A stretch of 12,375 bases of DNA, from the NCBI GenBank assembly GCA_023424585.1, contig JAFADT010000904.1, positions 1 to 12,375 of the forward strand, written 5' to 3'. The translations under genes and the position numbers were made by a program. This document shows positions 6,462 to 12,375 of the stretch, in pieces. Origin of the DNA: Pseudomonadota bacterium (GTDB taxonomy: Bacteria > Myxococcota > Myxococcia > Myxococcales > Myxococcaceae). The first letter of the stretch is position 1, and the number at the start of each line of letters is the position of its first letter. The notes beneath the pieces were generated by a model. That model ran no database searches, was not told the DNA's origin, and worked only from the letters and a program-made list of their open reading frames with translations.

Positions 6462-7766
6462 ATGCGGACCGACACGAAGCGGATGGGCACGAAGGGCCAG
6501 TGCGCGGCGCTGATGGGCGCCCTGCTGGCGGTGGTGCTGGGCGGCACGGGCTGCGGCGACGAGTGCGTGGACGCCTTCGACTGCCGCGACAAGGGCGCGG
6601 CTCCGGAGGGCCAGTCCTGGGCCTGCGTCGATGCGAAGTGCACCCAGGTCGCCGTCGACATCGAAGAGGACGACGCGGGCACCGGCACGGACGCGGGCAC
6701 GGAGTCCGATGCGGGCACCGGCACGGACGCGGGCACGGAGGCCGACGGCGGCACGGACACGGATGGTGGCACGGTCGCCTGCGCCCCGCTGCCGCGCGAG
6801 CAGGTGCTGGGCACGCTCCAGCTCCAGACGGGCTTCACCGTCGCGGAGTCCGCGTCCCTGTCCACGGAGGTGCGCGCGGTGGTGGCCACGCCCGGCCCCA
6901 CGTACTCGCTGTTCGCGCTGCGCGAGACGACCACCGGCCGTGACGTCTTCTCGCTGGGCACCTGGCCGGACGTGACGCTGGGGAGCGCGGCGATCGACAC
7001 GGTGATCGCGCCCGCGGATCGCGCCAACCCGACCGCGACCTTCCCGTCCTACTATCTGGCCTATGACGGCACGCGCCTGCTCGCGGGCTACACGAAGAGC
7101 GGCTTCCCCGCCCCGGGCTCCGTCGCCGTGGTGGATCCGTCCACGCGCGACGCGACGACCTACCTCGACGCGCCGGACAACTACACCGCCGCGGGCACCC
7201 AGGACGCGTTCTTCATCAACGGCGGCGGCCTGGACACCGAGGCGGCCGGCCGGGGCGTCTACGCCCTGGTGACCTCCGCCAAGCCCTATGTCGCCGCGAA
7301 GGTGGTGGACTTCCCGGCGGACGCGGCCAGCAACGGCGTCACCGCCGTCGCGGGCAACGGCATCGCGGTGTTCGGCTACGCGGTGGCGGACACGTACGTG
7401 AACGTGGCGTACGCCGTGTCCAGCTCGAAGGTAGGCGAGGCGCTGGCCTCGCGCACGCCGGTGGTGCTCGTGAACGAGCCGAAGGTGGACGTGGGCTCTG
7501 ACTTCACCGCCGCCGCGGGCTTCGGCAACGGCGTGGCGGTGGTGCGCGGGACCTACAACGGCGCCACCGACGTGTCGCGCTTCTCGCTCACGCCCGGCCT
7601 GGGCGGCAACCAGCCCATCAGCGTGGGCACGCGCCAGGCGGTGCTCAACGCCACGGATGCGTGCACGGCCGTGGACCTGCTGTCGTCGCTGGGCTCGGAC
7701 CTGCTCGTGGGCGTGACGGACGTCAACGGCCGCCGCCTCGTGCGCATCCAGCAGGGGGAGCCGTGA
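6462..7766 (+). CDS. Cobalamin-riboswitch-controlled lipoprotein C, paralogue of A
   Basis: A predicted exported lipoprotein of 434 aa and first gene of module 2. ATG 6462 is preceded by AGGAG (6447-6451) and GAGG (6453-6456). The signal peptide carries K6, R7 and K11 and ends in lipobox GTGC with Cys31. The head cysteines 35, 41, 55 and 60 sit at exactly the same residue numbers as in lipoprotein A. The Asp/Gly/Thr linker (residues 71-103) is shorter and more diverged than the hexapeptide array of A. The beta-rich C-terminal domain shares LGTLQLQ, TPGPTYSLF, GYTKSG, FINGGGLDT, VDVGSDF, AAAGFGNGVAVVRG and SDLLVGVTDVNGRRLVRIQ with A, so the two arose by duplication. A propeller-type binding fold is inferred. 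The partner is lipoprotein D, whose ATG overlaps this stop by 1 nt (TGATG). Confidence 0.85.
   Translation: MRTDTKRMGTKGQCAALMGALLAVVLGGTGCGDECVDAFDCRDKGAAPEGQSWACVDAKCTQVAVDIEEDDAGTGTDAGTESDAGTGTDAGTEADGGTDTDGGTVACAPLPREQVLGTLQLQTGFTVAESASLSTEVRAVVATPGPTYSLFALRETTTGRDVFSLGTWPDVTLGSAAIDTVIAPADRANPTATFPSYYLAYDGTRLLAGYTKSGFPAPGSVAVVDPSTRDATTYLDAPDNYTAAGTQDAFFINGGGLDTEAAGRGVYALVTSAKPYVAAKVVDFPADAASNGVTAVAGNGIAVFGYAVADTYVNVAYAVSSSKVGEALASRTPVVLVNEPKVDVGSDFTAAAGFGNGVAVVRGTYNGATDVSRFSLTPGLGGNQPISVGTRQAVLNATDACTAVDLLSSLGSDLLVGVTDVNGRRLVRIQQGEP
7753..7759 (+). promoter_or_regulatory. Ribosome binding site GGGGGAG for lipoprotein D
   Basis: The site lies within the end of lipoprotein C, 6 nt before ATG 7766 and 3 nt before the alternative GTG 7763. 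The spacing favours the ATG. Confidence 0.6.
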
Positions 7767-8539
7767 TGAAGCGCCCGCTGCTCGCGCTCGGTGCGCTGCT
7801 GGCCCTGGGCGCGTGCACGGGCGACCCGGAGCCCGCCCCGCTTCCGGATGAGGCGTTCGTGGACGCCGGCGCCCGCGAGGATGCCGGTGCTCCCGATGCG
7901 GGCCCGGACGTGGACGCGGGGACGGACGCCGATGCCGGTGTCGACGCCGGCTCGCGCCCGGTGGATCCGTTCGCGGACCGGGTGACGGCGTACCAGTTCG
8001 GCGACCTGGCTGGCTTCGGGCAGGACCGCTTCCCGGACGTCGTGCTCGGGCCTCCGGTGGGCGCCGGGCAGAACGCGGGCTCGCTGGACGTGCTGTCGCT
8101 GGGGCGGGGCGGCTCCATCACCCTGGAGTTCACCGACCTCGTCGCGGTGGACGGCCCGGGCGTGGACCTGCTCGTCTTCGAGAACCCCTTCCAGAAGTAC
8201 GGCGGCGACATCTTCGCGGAGACGGCCAGCGTGTCCGTCAGCGACGACGGCGTCACCTGGTTCGACTTCCCGTGCGCCGCCACCGACAAGGACGGCGGCT
8301 ACCCGGGCTGCGCCGGGACGCACCCGGTGTACTCGGCCCCGGACAACGGCGTGTCGCCCATCGACCCGGCCGTGGCGGGCGGGGACGGCTACGACCTGGC
8401 GGACGTGGGGCTGCCACGCGCGCGCTTCGTGCGCCTCACCGACACGGGGCTCAACAGCTACGCCGGCACGTCCGGCGGCTTCGACCTGGATGCGCTGTCC
8501 GTGGTGAACGGCCAGCTCGTGGACGGCGGCGCGCCGTGA
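7766..8539 (+). CDS. Cobalamin-riboswitch-controlled lipoprotein D, VFENPF-family paralogue of B
   Basis: A predicted exported lipoprotein of 257 aa and second gene of module 2. ATG 7766 begins a short, strong signal peptide (MKRPLLALGALLALGAC) with Cys17 lipidated. The frame is open back to 7661, but upstream sequence would bury this signal peptide. An Asp-Ala-Gly-rich linker (about residues 30-62), absent from paralogue B, precedes the shared domain: PFADRVTAY, GSLDVLSLGR, LEFTD, DGPGVDLLVFENPF, SDDGVTWFDFPC, YPGCAG, DPAVAGGDGYDLADVGL and GGFDLDALSVVNG. Well over half of aligned positions match B, including both cysteines. The extra linker suggests D reaches further from the membrane than B. 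It overlaps the Rieske gene by 4 nt (GTGA), so translation is probably coupled. A role in surface corrinoid handling is inferred from its riboswitch. Confidence 0.85.
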   Translation: MKRPLLALGALLALGACTGDPEPAPLPDEAFVDAGAREDAGAPDAGPDVDAGTDADAGVDAGSRPVDPFADRVTAYQFGDLAGFGQDRFPDVVLGPPVGAGQNAGSLDVLSLGRGGSITLEFTDLVAVDGPGVDLLVFENPFQKYGGDIFAETASVSVSDDGVTWFDFPCAATDKDGGYPGCAGTHPVYSAPDNGVSPIDPAVAGGDGYDLADVGLPRARFVRLTDTGLNSYAGTSGGFDLDALSVVNGQLVDGGAP

Positions 8540-9069
8540 GCGCTCGCGCGCCCCACCTGCCCTCGGATGACCCGGAGGCGGGTGGGGTGGACCGCCGCCA
8601 GGCGCTGTGCACGCTCCTGCGCGGCACCTGCGCCCTGGCCGCGCTGGGCTGCGGCGGCGACTGGCGCGAGGCCGTGGTGCTGCCCGCGCCGGACCCGGGC
8701 CCGTCCCCCGTGTGCGGTGACACCGGCGTCCCGGGGACACCCGAGGAGGGCTGGGTGGAGGTCCCCCTCTCCGCGCATCCGACCCTGCGCGAGCCCGGAG
8801 GCCACGCCACCGTCCGCGTCCCGGAGGCGCTGCTGGACGTGGTGGTGGTGCACGCGGCGGATGGCTGCCTCCGGGCCGTGTGGCGCACCTGCACCCATGG
8901 CGACTGCGCGGTGGCCTGGGACGGAGCGCTCGGGGCGGTGGAGTGCCCCTGTCACGGCTCGCGCTTCGGCCTGGACGGGAGCGTGCTCCGGGGACCCGCG
9001 TCCCGCCCGCTGACCGCATTCCGCACCCTGCGCGTGGGTGACGCCCTCTTCATCCACCGCCCCAGGTGA
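8536..9069 (+). CDS. Tat-exported Rieske [2Fe-2S] lipoprotein
   Basis: A 177-aa electron-transfer protein and last gene of module 2. GTG 8536 overlaps the lipoprotein D stop as GTGA, and no ATG is available near it. The N-terminus has twin arginines (DRRQAL, R20-R21), a hydrophobic stretch and ALGC, making a Tat signal with a lipobox (Cys39). That fits a protein whose cluster is assembled in the cytoplasm before export. The Rieske motifs are complete: CTHGDC (C119, H121, C124) and CPCHGSRF (C137, C139, H140). They supply two Cys and two His ligands plus the stabilising disulfide pair C124/C139. The DGSVLRGPA turn after them is typical of the fold. It is too short for an oxygenase and has no cytochrome bc1 partner nearby. 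It may pass electrons to, or reduce, the ligand handled by lipoproteins C and D; this is inference from operon position. Module 1 has no equivalent gene. Confidence 0.88.
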   Translation: MSARAPHLPSDDPEAGGVDRRQALCTLLRGTCALAALGCGGDWREAVVLPAPDPGPSPVCGDTGVPGTPEEGWVEVPLSAHPTLREPGGHATVRVPEALLDVVVVHAADGCLRAVWRTCTHGDCAVAWDGALGAVECPCHGSRFGLDGSVLRGPASRPLTAFRTLRVGDALFIHRPR

Positions 9070-9205
9070 ACTCAGACCCCGGGGTCCCTCCCGTATCGGG
9101 CGGTTTCCCCGGGTATGACGCGACGCGGGAGGGCCTCCAAGTCCTCGGCCGGACGCCCGTCCACCACGGGAAAGTGTCTCGGACTCTCGGAAGATTGGGA
9201 GGTCG

Positions 9206-9211
9206 TGTAAT
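9206..9211 (+). promoter_or_regulatory. Possible -10 box (TGTAAT) for the FHA-GAF-cyclase gene
   Basis: TGTAAT differs from TATAAT at one base and stands out in this GC-rich sequence. It ends 12 nt before ATG 9224, so transcripts would be leaderless or nearly so, which fits the lack of a ribosome binding site at normal distance (GGAGG is 21 nt away). No good -35 is visible. The rest of 9070-9205 holds only short imperfect stems. Confidence 0.3.
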
Positions 9212-9223
9212 GTCCTGCGCCCG

Positions 9224-10918
9224 ATGTGGCAGATCATCATCAACGGGCCCGGCTACTTCGACACGTCGTACGACCTGCCGGAGGGCGTCACCAGCCTCGG
9301 CCGTGCGGACGAGAACGACATCGTGCTGGGCGGCGACCTGGTGTCGCGCCGGCACGCGCGACTCTACGTCGAAGGTGACGTGCTGCGCATCGAGGACCTG
9401 GGCAGCCGCAACGGCAGCCGGGTGAACGGCTCGCCGCTCCAGGGCAGCAAGCACCTGAACGCGGGCGACACCGTGGCGCTGGGGGAGAACACCCTGGCGG
9501 TGCGCCAGCCGCACACGGTGGAGAACGCCGCCACGGAGATGATGGACCTGGGCGCGGGCGGCGTCGTGCGCTTCGGGCATGGCACGGACGTGGGGCCCTC
9601 CGTGCTGCTGGCCAAGAACGTCAAGGACGCGGACGTGCTGCGCCTGCTGGACAACGTGGGGCCGCTGCCGTTCGACGACGCGTTCAGCGGCGCCTCGCCC
9701 CTGCCCACCGGCGCCGCCGTGGCCAGCCCGCGCGTGTCCTACGAGACGCTGGTGCTGCTGGTGCACGCCGCGGAGGCGCTGGCCACCGCGCGCACGCTGA
9801 CCGCGTTCCTGGAGTCCGCCATGGACCGGCTCCTGGAGCGCACCGACGCCACCACGGCGGTGGTGCTGCTCAAGCACGCCACCGGGCCGCTGGTGCCCGC
9901 GGCGGTGCGCCACCGGGGGCGCCTGGCCAAGGGCGAGGTGCCCGTGTCGGACGCCATCGTGGACGAGGCCATCCGCCAGGGCCGCGCGCTCGCGGTGGGC
10001 GACGTGCGCGACGACCGCCGCTTCGCCGGACGCGAGAGCGTCATCATGTACGGCGTGGACCGGGTGCTGTGCATCCCCATCGGCACCGAGCCGCCCTTCG
10101 CGGGCGTGCTCTACGTCAACGTGCCCGGCGGGGGCGACACCAGCCTGGAGCTGATGCTGGACGCGTGCACCGCGGTGGCCCACCTGGTGGCCAGCGGCGT
10201 GCAGCGCTTCGCCGTGCGCGACGGCTCCAGCACGGACCGGATGCGGCGCAACCTGGAGCGCTTCCACTCGCCGGAGGTGGCCGAGCGCCGCTCCGCCGAG
10301 GCCCAGCGCACGGGCGGCAAGCTGCCGGGCCTGGAGGAGAAGAACCTCACCGTGCTGCACGCGGAGCTGGCGGACTTCAGCGCTGTCATCGCCCGGCTGG
10401 GCGCGGCGCGGGCCACGCAGCTGCTCAACGACTTCCACGCGCGCATGAGCGGCATCGTCTTCAGCTTCGAGGCCACCGTGGAGGGCTTCCTCGGCGAGTC
10501 CATGCGCGCGCTCTTCGGCGTGCCCTACGCCAAGGGCGACGACGCGGTCCGCGCGGTGCGCGCGGCGCTGGCCCTGCGCGCGGACTGGGAGCGGGGCATG
10601 GCCCGCAGGCCCCAGGACGAGCGGTGCGAGCTGCGGATCGCCCTGCACTCCACCAAGGCCCTGGTGGGGATGATCGGCACCGAGGCGCGCATGGAGTACA
10701 GCGCCGTGGGGGAGGGCATGGGGATGGCGGGCTGGCTGGCCTCCACCGCGGCTCCCGGGCAGGTGCTGATGACCGGCAAGCTCCTGGCCGCCACCGGCGC
10801 CCGCTTCGACGTGATGCCCCTGGGCGAGCGCGTGGTGCGGCCGCCCCGCGACAAGGTGGCGGTTTTCGAGGTGATTGAAGAGGACATGGGCATGCTGACC
10901 AACCCCGGTATCCGGTGA
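9224..10918 (+). CDS. FHA-GAF-class III nucleotide cyclase-like protein, probably catalytically inactive
   Basis: A cytoplasmic signalling protein of 564 aa. Residues about 20-90 are an FHA domain with its phosphothreonine-binding residues (G26, R27, S41, H44, N63, G64, N68). Residues about 172-330 look like a GAF sensor domain (ending in VLCIPIG and AGVLYVNVPGGG). Residues about 372-555 align with class III adenylate/guanylate cyclases (LTVLHAELADFS, then FLGESMRALFGVP, VGMIGTEARMEYSAVGEG, PGQVLMTGKLL). Key active-site positions are altered: the two metal Asp are Glu381 and Glu425, at the canonical 44-residue spacing. The substrate Lys position is Gly421, and the transition-state Asn and Arg positions are Gly500 and Trp504. 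It therefore probably works as a pseudo-cyclase regulator. ATG 9224 is the only sensible start. The following Ser/Thr kinase could supply phosphothreonine ligands for the FHA domain. Confidence 0.88.
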   Translation: MWQIIINGPGYFDTSYDLPEGVTSLGRADENDIVLGGDLVSRRHARLYVEGDVLRIEDLGSRNGSRVNGSPLQGSKHLNAGDTVALGENTLAVRQPHTVENAATEMMDLGAGGVVRFGHGTDVGPSVLLAKNVKDADVLRLLDNVGPLPFDDAFSGASPLPTGAAVASPRVSYETLVLLVHAAEALATARTLTAFLESAMDRLLERTDATTAVVLLKHATGPLVPAAVRHRGRLAKGEVPVSDAIVDEAIRQGRALAVGDVRDDRRFAGRESVIMYGVDRVLCIPIGTEPPFAGVLYVNVPGGGDTSLELMLDACTAVAHLVASGVQRFAVRDGSSTDRMRRNLERFHSPEVAERRSAEAQRTGGKLPGLEEKNLTVLHAELADFSAVIARLGAARATQLLNDFHARMSGIVFSFEATVEGFLGESMRALFGVPYAKGDDAVRAVRAALALRADWERGMARRPQDERCELRIALHSTKALVGMIGTEARMEYSAVGEGMGMAGWLASTAAPGQVLMTGKLLAATGARFDVMPLGERVVRPPRDKVAVFEVIEEDMGMLTNPGIR

Positions 10919-11003
10919 GGCGGCCGGCTCGGCCGGTTGGCCGGTTGAAGCAGCCCCCCTGCTCGGGGTTCAATGCGCTTCCCGTGGTGGACCCCCGCAC
11001 CGC
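10919..11003 (+). other. Spacer between cyclase-like and kinase genes with GGCCGGTT direct repeat
   Basis: The 85-nt spacer holds a small hairpin GGCCG-GCT-CGGCC (10922-10934) and two adjacent copies of GGCCGGTT (10931-10946). A second possible stem runs from TTGAA near 10945 to TTCAA near 10973. No T-tract, clear promoter or ribosome binding site is visible, so the kinase may be transcribed together with the cyclase-like gene. Confidence 0.35.
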
Positions 11004-12375
11004 ATGAGCTCTTCGAACCCGCCCGCCCGATTGCGTCCCTTCCGGCCGCAGCCCTTCGGCCGGTACACGCTCCTGTCGCACCTGGCCACCGGCGGCATGG
11101 GGGAGATCTACCTCGCCCGCCTGGAGGGCGCGCAGGGCTTCGAGAAGCTGTGCGTCATCAAGAAGATCCTCCCGCAGTTCGCGGAGGACCAGGACTTCGT
11201 CGACCGCTTCGTCGGGGAGGCGCGCACGCTGGTGCGGCTGGGGCACGGCTCCATCGCGCAGGTGCTGGACATGGGCGTGCACGAGGGCGAGGCCTACATG
11301 GCCCTCGAGTACGTGGACGGCAAGGACCTGCGCAAGGTGGCCGCGCGCGTGAGGGACCGGCAGACGCCGCTGCCGCTCACCTTCGTGCTGTACGTGATGG
11401 GCCGGGTGCTGGACGCGCTGGCGTACGCGCACCGCAAGCGGGACGAGGAAGAGAAGGAGCTGAAGCTCGTCCACCGGGACATCTCGCCGCAGAACATCCT
11501 CATCTCCTACGAGGGGGAGGTGAAGGTCATCGACTTCGGCCTGGCGAAGAGCCGGCTGTCGGCGGCGAAGACCAACCCCAGCATCATCCTGGGCAAGTTC
11601 CTCTACATGTCGCCCGAGCAGGCCCGGCACCAGCCGGTGGACCGCCGCAGCGACCTGTACGCGGTGGGCCTGTGCCTCTACGAGCTCATCTCCGGCAAGA
11701 ACCCCTTCGACGCGCTGCCGCCGGGCGAGCTGATGTCCGCGGTGGCGAACCCGAAGGTGGCGCCGCTCAGCGAGGTGGAGCCGCTGACGCCGCCGGCGGT
11801 GTCGCAGTTGGTGGCGAAGGCGCTGGCGGTGGAGCCGACCCAGCGCTTCCAGACGGCGGAGGACTTCCGGGTGCGCCTGCAGGCGTGCCTGATGGAGATC
11901 GACACCAGCGCGGGCCCGGAGAGCGTCAGCCGCTTCATGCGCGACCTGTTCTCCGCGGACTACCAGTCCGAGCGGCGCCTGCTGGCGTCGCTGCGCGAGG
12001 TGTCGCGCGACGCGCGCGGCAGCGGCTCGTACGAATCGGTGGCCCCCGCGCCGCGCCCGACGATGCAGGCGGCCACGCTGCCTCCCAAGACCATCCGCCT
12101 GGACGGGCCGGTGGAGGCGCTGTCGTTCCACCCCACGCCCCGCAGCCGCGAGGACGGCGGCGGCGTGCGCGACGACGGCGAGACGCGCCCTGGCGTGGTG
12201 GTGGACGAGTCCACGCGCCCCGCGTTCCCGGTGGAGGCGCTGGAGGAGGCGGCGCGCGCGAAGCTGCGGCCCAGCCCCGCGTCGTCGGAGCCGTCGCCCA
12301 CGGTGGAGGTCCGCCAGGACGCGATGGAGCGGCCCACCATCCTGGAGGGCCTGCCGGCCATCCGCACCGCCGAGG
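11004..12375 (+). CDS. Hanks-type Ser/Thr protein kinase (3' end outside window)
   Basis: A protein kinase whose frame stays open to the window end (457 complete codons), so it is C-terminally partial. The catalytic domain spans residues about 19-300. It has a Gly-rich loop ATGGMGEIY (28-36), ATP-anchoring Lys53 in VIKKIL, helix-C Glu72 in GEARTL, catalytic loop HRDISPQN (157-164, base Asp159, Asn164), DFGLAK (Asp177), SPEQ in place of APE, and DLYAVGLCLYELISGKNPF. The Lys usual at the HRDxK position is Ser161, a form I associate with many myxobacterial kinases; the other essential residues are intact, so activity is expected. From about residue 320 the sequence is a low-complexity Pro/Ser/Arg/Glu linker; any membrane segment or sensor would lie beyond 12375. 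ATG 11004 precedes the FGRYTLLSHLA start of the domain by about 20 residues, with no evident ribosome binding site. The FHA protein just upstream is a plausible partner. Confidence 0.92.
   Translation, partial: MSSSNPPARLRPFRPQPFGRYTLLSHLATGGMGEIYLARLEGAQGFEKLCVIKKILPQFAEDQDFVDRFVGEARTLVRLGHGSIAQVLDMGVHEGEAYMALEYVDGKDLRKVAARVRDRQTPLPLTFVLYVMGRVLDALAYAHRKRDEEEKELKLVHRDISPQNILISYEGEVKVIDFGLAKSRLSAAKTNPSIILGKFLYMSPEQARHQPVDRRSDLYAVGLCLYELISGKNPFDALPPGELMSAVANPKVAPLSEVEPLTPPAVSQLVAKALAVEPTQRFQTAEDFRVRLQACLMEIDTSAGPESVSRFMRDLFSADYQSERRLLASLREVSRDARGSGSYESVAPAPRPTMQAATLPPKTIRLDGPVEALSFHPTPRSREDGGGVRDDGETRPGVVVDESTRPAFPVEALEEAARAKLRPSPASSEPSPTVEVRQDAMERPTILEGLPAIRTAE

Noticed and set aside
9075..9108. 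GACCCCGGGGTC palindrome and CCCG/CGGG stem after the Rieske gene as a terminator
   Set aside because: The palindrome has no loop and the second stem is 4 bp followed by only three T residues; not enough to call a terminator.
9050..10648. Minus-strand open frame of 532 codons opposite the FHA-GAF-cyclase gene
   Set aside because: The composition (His, Gln, Arg, Ala, Val) is that of an antisense shadow, while the plus strand encodes three recognisable domains.
10461..12131. Minus-strand open frame of 556 codons opposite the kinase
   Set aside because: The plus strand carries all kinase motifs in frame; the minus frame has no motif and crosses the spacer.
1..12375. CRISPR arrays, insertion sequences, tRNA or rRNA genes
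   Set aside because: None seen by reading both strands; the only tandem repeats are coding, and no transposase-like frame or terminal inverted repeat is visible.

Overview
The window is very GC-rich, with strong G/C preference at third codon positions. It carries Asp/Ala/Gly-rich lipoprotein linkers, Cys-rich 'NCGACG' repeats, an FHA-GAF-cyclase protein and a Hanks-type kinase with an HRDIS catalytic loop. This combination suggests a myxobacterium (Myxococcota, Corallococcus/Myxococcus-like); that is inference from gene content, not a database match. All genes are on the + strand.

Region 1 (1-9069) reads as a surface locus for cobalamin (vitamin B12) acquisition. It opens with the 3' part of a TonB-dependent outer-membrane receptor (2-1606). 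The receptor overlaps by 20 nt a lipoprotein with three Cys-rich repeats and a YncE-like beta-propeller (1587-3194), a pairing that recalls BtuB/BtuG of Bacteroidetes. Two cobalamin-riboswitch modules follow. Module 1 is a promoter, a full-size riboswitch (about 3249-3452), lipoprotein A (3620-4972) and lipoprotein B (4969-5658). Module 2 is a promoter, a compact riboswitch (about 6144-6281), lipoprotein C (6462-7766, paralogue of A), lipoprotein D (7766-8539, paralogue of B) and a Tat-type Rieske [2Fe-2S] lipoprotein (8536-9069). A small exported DUF4177-like protein (5802-6113) lies between the modules, and its stop codon sits inside the -35 box of module 2. The two promoters have the same hexamer spacing, and a 29-nt block recurs downstream of both aptamers, so the control region was apparently duplicated together with the genes.

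The working model is this. The receptor imports a corrinoid with TonB energy, and the propeller lipoprotein acts as a lid or capture protein. The A/B and C/D pairs are cobalamin-repressed surface accessory proteins, and the Rieske lipoprotein adds a redox step specific to module 2. The riboswitches are direct evidence for cobalamin control; the individual protein roles are inferred.

Region 2 (9070-12375) is a separate signalling region. It holds an FHA-GAF-nucleotide-cyclase protein (9224-10918) in which every catalytic position I could align is substituted, so it is probably a pseudo-cyclase. An 85-bp spacer separates it from the 5' part of a Ser/Thr protein kinase (11004 to the window end). 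An FHA domain binds phosphothreonine, so the pair could form a kinase/reader couple.
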